Positions 47,611 to 57,109 of a stretch of DNA of 64,000 nt are shown here, piece after piece. The DNA is from Methylomonas sp. AM2-LC (lineage in GTDB: Bacteria; Pseudomonadota; Gammaproteobacteria; Methylococcales; Methylomonadaceae), in assembly GCF_039904985.1 (NCBI RefSeq), contig NZ_CP157005.1:2976001-3040000 (forward strand), given 5' to 3'. Position 1 is the stretch's first letter. Every line of letters begins with the position of its first letter. The notes under the pieces are model-generated. The model was not told the DNA's origin. It worked only from the letters and a program-made list of their open reading frames with translations, and did no database searches. Both the position numbers and the translations under genes were made by a program.

Positions 47611-49441
47611 CTTGGTGGTGAAACAAATCATAAATGCGTTGTGCCAATTGCCGGCTGATGCCATCAATACCTGCCAGGGCATCCACTCCAGCATTGGATA
47701 CACCTTGCAGACCACCAAATTGTTTTAACAAAATTTGGCGGCGTTTCTGGCCGAGCCCAGCAATATTTTCCAGTACCGACTTAGTTTTAATTTTAGCGCG
47801 GCGCTGGCGGTGTCCGGTGATAGCAAAACGATGAGCTTCATCCCTAATATGCTGAATCAGTAATAAAGCACTGGCACCTGGTGTCACATTCAAAGGTAAA
47901 TCCTGATCGGGCAGTATAATTTTTTCCATGCCTGCTTTTCGATCTGGACCTTTCGACACTCCGACTATCATAACATTGTTTATGTCTAATTCCGCCAACG
48001 CCTTTTTAGCTTCCCCCACCTGACCTTTGCCACCATCAATAAACAATACCTCTGGCGCAGTATGTTCACCTTGTTTTAATCGTTTATAACGACGAAATAC
48101 CGCCTGATAAATAGCAGCATAATCATCACCGGGAGTAATTCCTTCAATATTAAAGCGCCGATAATCAGATTTTACCGGCCCTTCCCGATCAAAAACCACA
48201 CAAGAAGCCACAGTTTGCTCACCTTGGGTATGACTAATATCAAAACATTCCAATCTTTTCGGAATATCGACGCAACTTAATTCCTGTTGCAAACTCACAA
48301 AACGGGCAAACAGGTTTTGTTTATCGGCCAGTTTACTGCGTAAACTGTTTTCAGCATTTGTCACCGCCAACTGCAACCATTTGGCACGTTCGCCACGTAC
48401 CTGACTGGCAATATTCACCACATGTTTGGCCTGACTACTCAGCACTTCGCTGACCAGTTCCGTTTCCGGTAAGGTGTGGCTGATGATTAAATCGTGCGGG
48501 ATGGTTTTATCCAGATAATATTGACTGATAAAGGCTTGTAACACTTCTTCAGCCTGATGATGATCCACCATTTTTGGAAAAAACTGGCGATTACCTAAAT
48601 TTTGACCATTACGGATAAAAAACACCTGAATACAGGCCACTTCTGCTGTTACCGCACAGGCAATAATATCTACATCGCCTTTTTCGCCCTGCACAAAATG
48701 TTTTTCCAATACAGCGCGCAAGCGAAAAATTTGATCGCGATAACTAGCAGCCAGTTCAAAATTCAGCGTGGCAGCGGCATTTTCCATCTTGGTAACCAGG
48801 CTATCGATCAGCAACCCGCCCTGCCCTTCTAAAAACAATACCGTACTATCCACATCCATCCGATACGCTTCTTTACTAATTAAACCCACACAAGGTGCAG
48901 TGCAGCGTTCTATCTGATGTTGTAGACAGGGGCGTGAGCGGCTATTGTAAAAACTGTCTTCGCACTGGCGCACCGGAAAAATTTTCTGCAATAGCTTTAA
49001 AGTTTCTTTAACCGCGCTGGCACTCGGATAAGGGCCAAAATATTTACCTTGACGTTTTTTAGCGCCCCGATGAAAACTAAGTTGTGGAAAATCGTGCAAG
49101 GTGGAAATAAACACATAAGGGTAGGATTTATCATCGCGTAAATCGATGTTGTAACGCGGTTGATGGCGCTTGATTAACTGGCTTTCCAGCAATAGGGCTT
49201 CGCCCTCGGTATGAGTAACCGTCACCTCAATAGCGGCTATTCTGGCCACCATAGCCAGTTGCTTGGGTGCTGCCGCCTGCGTTCTAAAATAACTGGAAAC
49301 GCGGTTTTTAAGATTTTTAGCTTTACCAATATATATAATAGTGGCATTAGCATCCAGCATTTTGTAAATACCGGGGCGTTGCGTCAGGTTTTTTAAAAAC
49401 GCCTTGGCATCAAAGCCCGCCTGTGCTGGTGACTCTGTCAC
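47600..49441 (-). CDS. uvrC: UvrC excinuclease subunit
   Basis: 613 aa, full length. The N-terminal GIY-YIG nuclease is at about 22-100 (RPGIYKMLDANATIIYIGKA), then a cysteine-rich region (RPCLQHQIERCTAPCVG), the UvrB-binding UVR motif region, the RNase H-like endonuclease domain (FDISHTQGEQTVASCVVF, DGGKGQ) and C-terminal (HhH)2 (ENIAGLGQKRRQILLKQFGG). It makes both incisions in nucleotide excision repair. The start is GTG at 49441, two bases after the stop of the glycosylase gene. Confidence 0.97.
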   Translation of the reverse strand: MTESPAQAGFDAKAFLKNLTQRPGIYKMLDANATIIYIGKAKNLKNRVSSYFRTQAAAPKQLAMVARIAAIEVTVTHTEGEALLLESQLIKRHQPRYNIDLRDDKSYPYVFISTLHDFPQLSFHRGAKKRQGKYFGPYPSASAVKETLKLLQKIFPVRQCEDSFYNSRSRPCLQHQIERCTAPCVGLISKEAYRMDVDSTVLFLEGQGGLLIDSLVTKMENAAATLNFELAASYRDQIFRLRAVLEKHFVQGEKGDVDIIACAVTAEVACIQVFFIRNGQNLGNRQFFPKMVDHHQAEEVLQAFISQYYLDKTIPHDLIISHTLPETELVSEVLSSQAKHVVNIASQVRGERAKWLQLAVTNAENSLRSKLADKQNLFARFVSLQQELSCVDIPKRLECFDISHTQGEQTVASCVVFDREGPVKSDYRRFNIEGITPGDDYAAIYQAVFRRYKRLKQGEHTAPEVLFIDGGKGQVGEAKKALAELDINNVMIVGVSKGPDRKAGMEKIILPDQDLPLNVTPGASALLLIQHIRDEAHRFAITGHRQRRAKIKTKSVLENIAGLGQKRRQILLKQFGGLQGVSNAGVDALAGIDGISRQLAQRIYDLFHHQDGS

Positions 49442-49443
49442 GC

Positions 49444-50088
49444 TTAAGCGACCAATAATTCCTGAATATTGGCAAACACATCACTCAGCATCTGCATATT
49501 CAAACGTTTGGTTTGTACATTGTAACGACTGCAATGATAAGAACTCACCAAATGATGGCCATTAGGTAAACTATAAACCCGATGATGCCCAAACGGATAA
49601 GCTTTCACTTTTAAACCATAAGCACGCAACACCGCTTGATGAGCAATATTACCCAACACCAAAATCACCGCTTTTTCGGGTAAGGTTTGCAATTCCGCCG
49701 CCAGGTAGCCATTGCATTGCACAATTTCCTCACCCGTCGGTTTGTTTTGCGGTGGCAGACATTTAACAGCATTGGTTATACGGCAATTGCGCAATTCCAG
49801 CCCATCATCCAAAGCCGTAGAATGTAACTGATTACTAAATCCAAAATCGTACAGCGCCTGATACAATAACAACCCCGCATAATCCCCGGTAAACGGCCGA
49901 CCACTGGCATTAGCCCCATGCATCCCCGGTGCCAACCCCACCACCAGCAAACGCGCCTGCAAATCCCCAAACGGTGCCACAGGACGCGCGTGATACTGTG
50001 GATATTTTTGTTTAACATCACACAAAAAATCAGCCAGACGCGGACATTGCTGACAATCAAGATCGAAATATTGGGTTATAGCCGTCAT
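49444..50088 (-). CDS. Family-5 (UDGb-type) uracil-DNA glycosylase
   Basis: About 214 aa. Motif A GLAPGMHGANASGRPFTGD matches the family-5 pattern lacking the catalytic Asp/Asn of family 1. Motif B is in SSYHCSRYNVQTKRL. Cysteines near the N-terminus (LDCQQCPRL) and NAVKCLPP suggest a 4Fe-4S cluster. It removes uracil and possibly other deaminated bases from DNA. The gene sits directly upstream of uvrC on the same strand, forming a DNA-repair pair. The ATG at 50088 is preferred over the GTG one codon earlier. Confidence 0.9.
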   Translation of the reverse strand: MTAITQYFDLDCQQCPRLADFLCDVKQKYPQYHARPVAPFGDLQARLLVVGLAPGMHGANASGRPFTGDYAGLLLYQALYDFGFSNQLHSTALDDGLELRNCRITNAVKCLPPQNKPTGEEIVQCNGYLAAELQTLPEKAVILVLGNIAHQAVLRAYGLKVKAYPFGHHRVYSLPNGHHLVSSYHCSRYNVQTKRLNMQMLSDVFANIQELLVA

Positions 50089-50213
50089 CACAAAGGTAAA
50101 GTATTCAATAAGCTGCTTAGTTTACTATGAATATGCGGATATTTTATTGGAAATAGAATCGCCTATCGCTAACAAGACGCTAAGATACGCCAATTGGATG
50201 CTGCCATTCGAAA

Positions 50214-50253
50214 CTGCGTAGCCACAATTAGCGTCAACGTAATCGTGGGAATG
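50214..50253 (+). repeat. REP-like element, copy 1 of an inverted pair
   Basis: 40 bp (AGCCACAATTAGCGTC core, then AACGTAATCGTGGGAATG) matching the reverse complement of 50410-50449 at 34 of 40 positions. All six differences are transitions. Each copy also folds on itself (ACGATTA/TAATCGT-type arms). Confidence 0.65.
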
Positions 50254-50409
50254 CAGACTCCAAAAACATTTAATAGCCTTTCCCAACGACAAAATTTATT
50301 TTAATCATCGTCACCGATTTCAATATTTAAACCGTTACCCAAACAATTACGCAGCATTAGTTAATGCGTAACCGATTCTAAAAAGCGCCTCTATAACCGG
50401 AAAGCTTTT

Positions 50410-50449
50410 CATTCCTACGATTACGCTGACGTTAATCGTGGCTATGCGG
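50410..50449 (-). repeat. REP-like element, copy 2 of an inverted pair
   Basis: Inverted partner of 50214-50253, about 156 bp away. The inverted arrangement of two REP-like units resembles a BIME. Confidence 0.65.
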
Positions 50450-50472
50450 AATGGGTTAATATATTAGCTACC

Positions 50473-51483
50473 CTAAAAATCCCTGACAGCACGCACCTTG
50501 CATTGATCGTTATTTTTGTAAGATATTTGACCGCCTCCGCCAAAATTTTGTTGCCATGCACAGCCCTCACCCATATGCGTAGAACTCCAATAAAAGTCAT
50601 CAGAGAATCCGCCTACCAACTCTTTTTGTTGGAATAACAGATTCAATTCGTCTTTAAGCGGTAAGCGCCAACCATAACCATAGGCTTGAGCAGCAGTAAT
50701 TGCCGCATGCCAATCTAATGCATTCTCTGCATCTGTGGACTGAGCTTCTAAACCATGAGAGCCGGAATCGTCCACAAAGAACACTATTCCCCCGTTTAAT
50801 CCAACATCACCCAAAGCAAACACACCGCGTTCTGTGCGCGCACGCTCATTGACATGACCGCGCAATTTAGCGATAACCTCTTTAAACGCTTCCAGAGAAT
50901 GTATGTAATGCACTTCTTGGGTTTTTGTGCGGATATGCCATTGCCTAGTACCGCTATCGGTGTTTGTAGCAGAAATTCGATAGCCCAGTTGCGTCAGCTC
51001 AATTAAATAGTGTCCTTCTATATCTTCCAATAATTGCTGTACTCTGTTTTGGATATATCGGGTAGACACTTTGGCTTCATTGCCGTCTGCTTCAACAATG
51101 GCACGCCCCATTATACCCTTATTAATATTTCCCAGGGTTAGCTCTTTGGCGGCAATACCATATAACTCATGTTCGCTATAATGCAGATAATCAATGGCAT
51201 AAAGGGGTTGCTCAGTTTTTTCTGACTTTTCAAATCCGGCATTATTATTCTTAGATTCCTGCGCATCTATCCATTCATCATGTTCGGCTCGACGCGCTGG
51301 GTCGATCAATATGTCGTAAGCATCTTTAATAATCTTGGTGATGCGTAGCGCTTTTTCTTCACTGCCATCGTACTTATCGGGGTGATACTGTTGCATCAAA
51401 ACCTTATACGCTGCCCGGATTAAGGCATCAGGCGCGTTGCGAGTAATCTTTAAATTGTCGTAGTGGGTGCGATATTTAGCCAT
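50473..51483 (-). CDS. J-domain protein fused to a DUF1566/Lcl-like domain
   Basis: 336 aa. The J domain is at residues 1-70 (HYDNLKITRNAPDALIRAAY, HPD in QQYHPDKYDG), expected to stimulate a Hsp70 partner. A middle region (about 95-225) has no recognised family. The C-terminal about 110 residues resemble DUF1566 (GWRLPLKDELNLLFQQ, DFYWSSTH, CKVRAVRDF). DUF1566 domains are usually found on exported proteins, so its fusion to a cytoplasmic J domain is unusual. No signal peptide. Confidence 0.8.
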   Translation of the reverse strand: MAKYRTHYDNLKITRNAPDALIRAAYKVLMQQYHPDKYDGSEEKALRITKIIKDAYDILIDPARRAEHDEWIDAQESKNNNAGFEKSEKTEQPLYAIDYLHYSEHELYGIAAKELTLGNINKGIMGRAIVEADGNEAKVSTRYIQNRVQQLLEDIEGHYLIELTQLGYRISATNTDSGTRQWHIRTKTQEVHYIHSLEAFKEVIAKLRGHVNERARTERGVFALGDVGLNGGIVFFVDDSGSHGLEAQSTDAENALDWHAAITAAQAYGYGWRLPLKDELNLLFQQKELVGGFSDDFYWSSTHMGEGCAWQQNFGGGGQISYKNNDQCKVRAVRDF

Positions 51484-51689
51484 TGCTTAGAGTGAATAGA
51501 ACGGTTGGAGTCAGCTGCTTTAAATTTGCTGCGTGTTAAAAACTTAACTATTTTTTGGGTAAACTACCCATTAATAAGAAATAACAGCCTTAATCACAAA
51601 TAGTAGAACAGGACTGACCAATACAATCGACACAGTATAACAAAAGTCAAAACCACATTGTCTTATACAGCGTTGACGTTAAGATATTC

Positions 51690-52580
51690 CTAACTAGTTG
51701 GCTTGTTTTGTTTAGGCAAATCTTGTTGCCTCCCCCATTCTGCCCATGAACCATCAAACATAGGAACCTGATGACAACCTAATTGATACAGCACCAAAAG
51801 CAATAATGCCGCAGAAACCCCAGAGCCACAGGTGGTTACCATGGATTTGGAAACATCCACACCCGCCGTCACAAACAACTGCTGCAGTTGTGCAATACTG
51901 TATAAAGTATGCTGATCTTGGCTATATAAATGTTGATACGGAATATTGACACTGCCTGGCATATGACCGGTTTGCAGGCCCGCATCTGTTAATACACGTT
52001 GACCATTAAAACTGTCAGCAGAACGCGCATCCAAAATTATACGACTACCCTGCTGTTGAATTTCGCGCATTTGTTGCAAATCTACAAATAATTCTGCATG
52101 GAATGTAGCCGTAAATACTTTAGATGCAGGCTTTGCCGAATTTGATGTTAACGGAAAACCCAGTTGCTTCCAGCGAGATAATCCGCCGTCCAGCACTTTA
52201 ATTTTCTCATGCCCAAATACTCTAAACATCCACCAAACGCGTGCGGCAGCAAAAAAATGGTTATTGTCGTAAACCACCACCCAAGTGGCGTTATCGATAC
52301 CCAACTTTCCTACTTGCTGAGCAAATTGCTCGGCAATCGGCAAGGTATGTGGCAGTGGGCTGTTTTGATCAGCAATGTCATCAATATCAAAAAACTGCGC
52401 ACCAGGTAGATGCTGAGACTGGAACTCGTGTTTGGCAAATCGTTGCTGCCTAGGCAAAAAGAAAGTGGCATCCAGAATAAGTAGATTGGGGTGATGTAGA
52501 TTTTTCTGCAACCATACGCAACTGACTACAGCGTTATGAGCATCAAGATTGATAGTGCCGGAATCGCTAACGAGAACCAC
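51690..52580 (-). CDS. sseA: 3-mercaptopyruvate/thiosulfate sulfurtransferase
   Basis: 296 aa, two rhodanese domains. The active-site loop in the second is CGSGVSA (Cys near residue 251), the CG[ST]GV[ST]A form of mercaptopyruvate sulfurtransferases. The first domain has HLPGAQFFDIDDIAD and VWWMFRVFGHEKIKVLDGG. The start is GTG at 52580, 13 bp after the stop of the small membrane-protein gene on the same strand, so the two are likely cotranscribed. Sulfur transfer for thiolation, cyanide detoxification or persulfide formation is expected. Confidence 0.9.
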   Translation of the reverse strand: MVLVSDSGTINLDAHNAVVSCVWLQKNLHHPNLLILDATFFLPRQQRFAKHEFQSQHLPGAQFFDIDDIADQNSPLPHTLPIAEQFAQQVGKLGIDNATWVVVYDNNHFFAAARVWWMFRVFGHEKIKVLDGGLSRWKQLGFPLTSNSAKPASKVFTATFHAELFVDLQQMREIQQQGSRIILDARSADSFNGQRVLTDAGLQTGHMPGSVNIPYQHLYSQDQHTLYSIAQLQQLFVTAGVDVSKSMVTTCGSGVSAALLLLVLYQLGCHQVPMFDGSWAEWGRQQDLPKQNKPTS

Positions 52581-52592
52581 AACAAGAAGGAT

Positions 52593-52772
52593 CTATAAAT
52601 GCGGAAAAAGTACGCCACCTAACAAGCCAGTGGTTAAGCTGAAAATAACCGCTAATATGATAATAGCCGGAATAGATGCCAGCGCCCATTTAACCATCAA
52701 CACCACGATGGAAAAAAAAGGCATTTGCAAATCTACGACTATGACATTCTTTGCATCGTCTGCATCGCTCAT
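52593..52772 (-). CDS. Small single-span membrane protein, 59 aa
   Basis: ATG at 52770-52772 with AGGT about 6 nt before it. The sequence begins MSDADDAKNVIVVDLQMPFF and is followed by MVKWALASIPAIIILAVIF, a transmembrane helix, and a glycine-rich end (LLGGVLFPHL). Acidic N-terminus, hydrophobic C-terminus. It precedes the sulfurtransferase gene by 13 bp. Function unknown; possibly a membrane recruit or regulator of a neighbour. Confidence 0.65.
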   Translation of the reverse strand: MSDADDAKNVIVVDLQMPFFSIVVLMVKWALASIPAIIILAVIFSLTTGLLGGVLFPHL

Positions 52773-53350
52773 GAGTTTACCTGTTGGATAAAAATTAATA
52801 AGAATAACAGCAATTGCCTAGCCCGGCGAGTTTGGGCTTTGTTTACTCGATGAGACTAATAAAATAACATCATCGTCGCATTAATTGGCAAAAGTCACCC
52901 TTAAGTAAAGTACTTTCCTTGCCATTAAATAATTGACATTAGGATAAAAGTAAACCTTATAGGATGCTGCCAAACGCAGAGAGGCGCATCGTTCGAGTGC
53001 ATAGACCCTAAAATCCATTAAAAAAATATGGCGGCAGGATGGTTTTAATAGTGTAACACTCGATCGATACGCCTAATATCAGCCTCCTATAAGCCATCTT
53101 ATGCATTGCGGCTAAACGCTACACGCTATTTTGCCATTGCCCAGCAATGAAAAATATGCCGACCTTAGGCTTGCAGAATTAGGCTGGCTTGAATGATAAT
53201 AAAACCCAGCTTTAAAGCTGATAAACTGATCACTTGAATAAAACAACCGCACTTATTTAATAGTGTTTTCCTGGGGTTTACCTTATTCAAACCAGCCTTC
53301 GGCTCTGCTATTTACCCGCCCCCTTAACGTTAACAAAGGAAACAACAGTC
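52773..53350. other. Intergenic region with one copy of a direct repeat
   Basis: About 580 bp upstream of the AIM24 gene. Contains repeat copy 1 (52959-52990) and a 14-bp palindrome CAGCTTTAAAGCTG at 53207-53220, about 130 bp before the AIM24 start. No gene recognised. Confidence 0.45.
52959..52990 (+). repeat. Direct repeat flanking the AIM24 gene, copy 1
   Basis: Shares AGGATGC, then GCCAAACGCAGAGAGGCGCATC with copy 2 at 54203-54242, one mismatch (T/A). Its right arm is degraded after GCATC. Confidence 0.7.
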
Positions 53351-54130
53351 ATGCGATGCCATGAAGTAGACTACGAATTGTTCGGTAATGACATGCAGAT
53401 CGTCGAGATCGAACTGGACCCCGGTGAAACTGTAATAGCCGAAGCAGGAGCCATGAACTACATGGAAGATGGTATTGTCTTTGAAGCCAAAATGGGAGAC
53501 GGCTCCAAACCAGTAGGCGGCTTATTTGACTCATTGCTACATGTTGGCAAACGTGTCCTCACGGGCGAATCTATTTTTATCACCCATTTTACCAACCAGA
53601 GCCATGGTAAAAAAAAGGTAGCTTTTGCCGCACCTTATCCCGGCAAGATCATTCCTTTGGAGATGGCGCAACTTGGCGAAGAACTCATATGCCAGAAAGA
53701 CGCATTCTTGTGTGCAGCGTTTGGCACATCGATTGAAATTGCATTTCAGCGCAAACTCGGAACCGGTTTTTTCGGTGGTGAAGGGTTTATTCTGCAACGC
53801 CTAAAAGGCGACGGCAAAGCCTTTATACATGTCGGCGGCACTGTTATCAAAAAAGAACTACATGGCGAAACGCTAAGGGTAGATACCGGCTGTATTGCCG
53901 CTTTTACAAAAGGCATTGAATATGACATTGAACGCACCGGCAGCTTAAAATCCATGGTGTTTGGCGGTGAAGGACTTTTCCTAGCCACTCTAAAAGGTCA
54001 CGGTACGGTTTACTTACAAAGTTTGCCATTCTCGCGACTAGCAAACCGTGTGTTGCAAGCGGCTGGCAGTGGCTCTAAAGACGAAGGCTCAATTCTAGGT
54101 GGCTTAGGCGACCTATTTGGCGACAACTGA
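53351..54130 (+). CDS. AIM24/TIGR00266-family protein
   Basis: 259 aa of the TIGR00266/AIM24 family, with [20 protein letters not shown] at the N-terminus and glycine-rich beta strands ([33 protein letters not shown]) of the double-stranded beta-helix fold. Biological role in bacteria is not established; the yeast relative affects mitochondrial inner-membrane organisation. AAGGA lies 10 nt before the ATG. Isolated gene, flanked by the direct repeats. Confidence 0.9.
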   Translation: MRCHEVDYELFGNDMQIVEIELDPGETVIAEAGAMNYMEDGIVFEAKMGDGSKPVGGLFDSLLHVGKRVLTGESIFITHFTNQSHGKKKVAFAAPYPGKIIPLEMAQLGEELICQKDAFLCAAFGTSIEIAFQRKLGTGFFGGEGFILQRLKGDGKAFIHVGGTVIKKELHGETLRVDTGCIAAFTKGIEYDIERTGSLKSMVFGGEGLFLATLKGHGTVYLQSLPFSRLANRVLQAAGSGSKDEGSILGGLGDLFGDN

Positions 54131-54202
54131 GGCAACGTTTACTAACATGCTAACTTAGGCGTCATTAGCGAATCATAACGCGCAGAACATGGTAAGCCCG
54201 CC

Positions 54203-54242
54203 TAATAGGATGCAGCCAAACGCAGAGAGGCGCATCCTATTA
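54203..54242 (+). repeat. Direct repeat flanking the AIM24 gene, copy 2 (palindromic)
   Basis: TAATAGGATGC and GCATCCTATTA are perfect 11-bp arms around an 18-nt centre. Located 72 bp after the AIM24 stop; no T-run follows. Same orientation as copy 1. Confidence 0.7.
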
Positions 54243-54435
54243 CCCACGTTATCTAATTAACCTTGGTTAAAAACTGAGCTTTATTGTTAATAAAAGTGAA
54301 TTAAAATAGAATATAGACACTGGTAAATAAGTTTATTTTTAAACAATAGAGCATAGTTGTTTGACTTGCTCTAATGGTATCTATGTAGAATTTTTTATAT
54401 TTAATCTATCAAATTTACAATTAAGGAATAACTGT

Positions 54436-55113
54436 ATGTTTAAACAACTATGCAAACTATTAACACTCACAGCATTACAAATGTTCTGGCTTCCAGCTAC
54501 CTATGCTGATATTGTAAATGGCGACTTTAGTCAAGGTAATTCGGGATTTACCAGTGATTACACTTATGACTTTCCTATTAGAGGACAAACAAAATATTCT
54601 ATTACTTTGGCATCGCAAATCAATGCGCAAACTATTTTGGGAGATTGGCCCTCCATTTCCGCTTTACCAAATGGTCTAGATGGCAATGTGCTTCTTGCGG
54701 ACGGTGCAACTTTTAAAGATTATGCAGTTTGGAAAGAAACAATAACGGTCACTCCATTTACCGACTACAGATTCAGCTTCTATACGGCAGACGTCGATAA
54801 ATCAATATATTCCTCTTTAAATGCAAACATTTCCATTGAATTAAACGGTGCAATCTTGTCAACACTTAATACCACGCAGTCTTGGCAATTGGGGCAAGGT
54901 TTTTTTAATTCTGGTAACCAGACCAGCGTAAACTTAAGTTTGGTCGATGCTAACATATCTGCATCAGGTAACGACTTTGCTATCGCTAATATTAATCTCG
55001 TTGCTGCTCCAGTACCAACTCCAACATCACTTTTACTATTTTTGAGCGGAATCGGAATAATGTTCAACACATCAAAAAGCCGACATATTTTGAGAAAATC
55101 ACTAATAAAGTAA
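54436..55113 (+). CDS. PEP-CTERM-type exported protein
   Basis: 225 aa. A signal peptide (MFKQLCKLLTLTALQMFWLP, ending near TYA) is followed by a beta-rich domain (DIVNGDFSQGNSGFTSDYTY) that looks like a carbohydrate-binding-like fold. The C-terminus VAAPVPTPTSLLLFLSGIG plus basic residues is a PEP-CTERM-type sorting signal. ATG at 54436 has AAGGA upstream; the frame could begin 25 codons earlier but that part lacks a signal peptide. Surface or exopolysaccharide-associated role is inferred. No exosortase gene nearby. Confidence 0.78.
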   Translation: MFKQLCKLLTLTALQMFWLPATYADIVNGDFSQGNSGFTSDYTYDFPIRGQTKYSITLASQINAQTILGDWPSISALPNGLDGNVLLADGATFKDYAVWKETITVTPFTDYRFSFYTADVDKSIYSSLNANISIELNGAILSTLNTTQSWQLGQGFFNSGNQTSVNLSLVDANISASGNDFAIANINLVAAPVPTPTSLLLFLSGIGIMFNTSKSRHILRKSLIK

Positions 55114-55146
55114 TAACACGCATAGTCAATAGAGAAACACTTCCAC

Positions 55147-55172
55147 CCTCGGTTACGCTCCACTAACCGAGG
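55147..55172. repeat. REP-like palindrome between convergent genes
   Basis: CCTCGGTTA and TAACCGAGG are perfect 9-bp arms around CGCTCCAC. The CCTCGGTTA type is a recurrent intergenic palindrome; here it sits between the PEP-CTERM gene and the ABC permease gene and could also end transcripts. Confidence 0.6.
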
Positions 55173-55191
55173 CTACCCCCCAATCATCACC

Positions 55192-55953
55192 TCAATTTCT
55201 AATCTTATACCCCGTCTTAAACACCCACCATACAAAAATCAGGCAGAGGATGAGAAAGCCAAAAGTTATGCCAATACTCATACCAATATGCACATCGGCC
55301 ACACCATAAAAACTCCAGCGAAAACAGCTGATTAAGTACACCACAGGATTAAACAGGCTAATGGTCTGCCACAAAGGTGGCAACATATTGATCGAGTAGA
55401 ACGCGCCACCCAGGAAAGTAAGTGGCGTGATGACCAACATAGGAATGACTTGCAATTTCTGAAAACTATCTGCCCATAGCCCAATAATAAAACCAAATAG
55501 ACTGAAGGTAATAGAAGTCAGTAACAGAAAAGCGATCATCCAGCCTGGATGGGCAATCTGGTACGGTACGAAAATGCGGGCGGTGCCTAGTATAAGTAGC
55601 CCCAATATAACCGATTTGGTTGCTGCCGCCCCAACATAGCCCAGCAGTATTTCCACCCACGACACGGGTGCAGAGAGCAACTCATAAATGGTACCCGACC
55701 ACTTAGGCATGTAAATACCAAAAGAAGCATTGGATATGCTCTCACTTAGTAAATTTAGCATCACCAACCCAGGGATGATAAAAGCGCCGTAATCGACGTT
55801 ATCAATCTCGCCCATACGCGAACCAATGGCTTTGCCAAACACAATAAAGTATAAAGAGGTGGTTAGCACCGGTGCGGCGATGCTTTCCCATAGTGTGCGA
55901 AAAGTACGCTCCATTTCAAAATGGTAAATAGCACGAATGCCATAGATGTTCAT
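55192..55953 (-). CDS. ABC-2 type permease (YadH-like)
   Basis: 253 aa with six hydrophobic segments. [20 protein letters not shown] and [20 protein letters not shown] match the YadH/ABC-2 permease group, and [20 protein letters not shown] is the typical C-terminal loop. It forms an exporter with the ATPase gene immediately upstream, whose stop overlaps this ATG (ATGA). Substrate unknown. Confidence 0.92.
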   Translation of the reverse strand: MNIYGIRAIYHFEMERTFRTLWESIAAPVLTTSLYFIVFGKAIGSRMGEIDNVDYGAFIIPGLVMLNLLSESISNASFGIYMPKWSGTIYELLSAPVSWVEILLGYVGAAATKSVILGLLILGTARIFVPYQIAHPGWMIAFLLLTSITFSLFGFIIGLWADSFQKLQVIPMLVITPLTFLGGAFYSINMLPPLWQTISLFNPVVYLISCFRWSFYGVADVHIGMSIGITFGFLILCLIFVWWVFKTGYKIRN

Positions 55954-56927
55954 GCCTGTACCTGCTTAGGTTGATGCACCAAACTGACGAAAATATCCTC
56001 CAGAGAGCTTTCTCTTGAGCGCAAATCTTTAAATTCAATATGATGTTCACCCAGGATTTGCAGCAGCTCGGCAATACCATTTTCTTCTTCGTGGGTGTCA
56101 AAATCATACACCAGGGCGTTTCCGTACTCGGCCAGTGTCAACGGCCAAGCGCTCAGCGCTACCGGAATATGAGTCATGGGCTGTCGCAATGTTAAGGTCA
56201 ACTGCTTTTTGCCGAATTTGCGCATCAGCACTTCTTTGTTTTCTACCACTATCAATTCACCGTTGCTGATAACGCCAATACGGTCTGCCATGTCTTCAGC
56301 TTCTTCAATGTAATGTGTGGTTAAAATAATGGTAGTGCCCTGTGCACGCAGCTCGCGCACCATGCGCCACATGTCGTGACGTAATTCCACATCCACACCC
56401 GCACTTGGCTCATCCAGAAACAATATGGCTGGCTCATGCGCAAGCGCTTTGGCAATCAGCACGCGGCGTTTCATACCGCCAGAGAGCGTCATAATTTTAG
56501 CGTTGCGCTTATCCCATAGCGACAAATCGCGCAGTATTTTTTCCAGGTAAGTAGGGTTGGGAGCCTTACCGAACAATCCACGACTAAATTTTAGGGTGGC
56601 CAATACCGATTCAAAGGCATCGGTTTGCAATTCCTGAGGCACCAGCCCGATGCTTGAGCGCGCCGCACGGTAATTTCGCACAGTGTCAAAACCATCGGCG
56701 ATGATACTGCCCGATGTAGGGCTGACTATGCCGCAAATAATGCTGATCAGTGTGGTTTTACCCGCCCCATTCGGCCCGAGTAATGCAAATATCTCGCCAC
56801 GTTTTATGTGAAGATTAATGTTTTTGAGCGCTCGAAAACCGCTGGCATAGGTCTTGTTAATGCCGTTTACAGAAATGATGGGAGCGGTATTGTCGGTTGT
56901 CATTGCCAATATAGGCATTGTATTCAT
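55950..56927 (-). CDS. ABC transporter ATPase (YadG-like)
   Basis: 325 aa. Walker [12 protein letters not shown], signature [15 protein letters not shown], Walker [14 protein letters not shown], switch TTHYIEE. A C-terminal domain of about 80 residues after the NBD ends with [16 protein letters not shown], typical of this group. Translation coupled to the permease gene. The start could be ATG at 56927 or one of two in-frame ATGs shortly downstream; none has a clear ribosome site. Confidence 0.93.
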   Translation of the reverse strand: MNTMPILAMTTDNTAPIISVNGINKTYASGFRALKNINLHIKRGEIFALLGPNGAGKTTLISIICGIVSPTSGSIIADGFDTVRNYRAARSSIGLVPQELQTDAFESVLATLKFSRGLFGKAPNPTYLEKILRDLSLWDKRNAKIMTLSGGMKRRVLIAKALAHEPAILFLDEPSAGVDVELRHDMWRMVRELRAQGTTIILTTHYIEEAEDMADRIGVISNGELIVVENKEVLMRKFGKKQLTLTLRQPMTHIPVALSAWPLTLAEYGNALVYDFDTHEEENGIAELLQILGEHHIEFKDLRSRESSLEDIFVSLVHQPKQVQA

Positions 56928-57109
56928 GGGCGAATGCCCCTTGTGTTTAAAAGTATTTTAAAAATAAAAACCAACTAATTTCATCAGTTATTATATGCAC
57001 TGCATTATACAACACACATTGCCACTCTCTTGTCTTGTAATGACCTTGCATGACTACAGCAAAACCATTATGTCGCATTTTACTGATAGCGTGTAGAGCG
57101 TTATACGCA

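Larger units (their letters stand above)
50089..50472. other. Intergenic region between glycosylase and J-domain genes
   Basis: No gene seen. Holds the pair of inverted REP-like elements listed separately. Confidence 0.5.

Noticed and set aside
54361..54391. TTGACT ... TAGAAT as promoter of the PEP-CTERM gene
   Set aside because: The 19-bp spacing and poor -10 match make it unconvincing.
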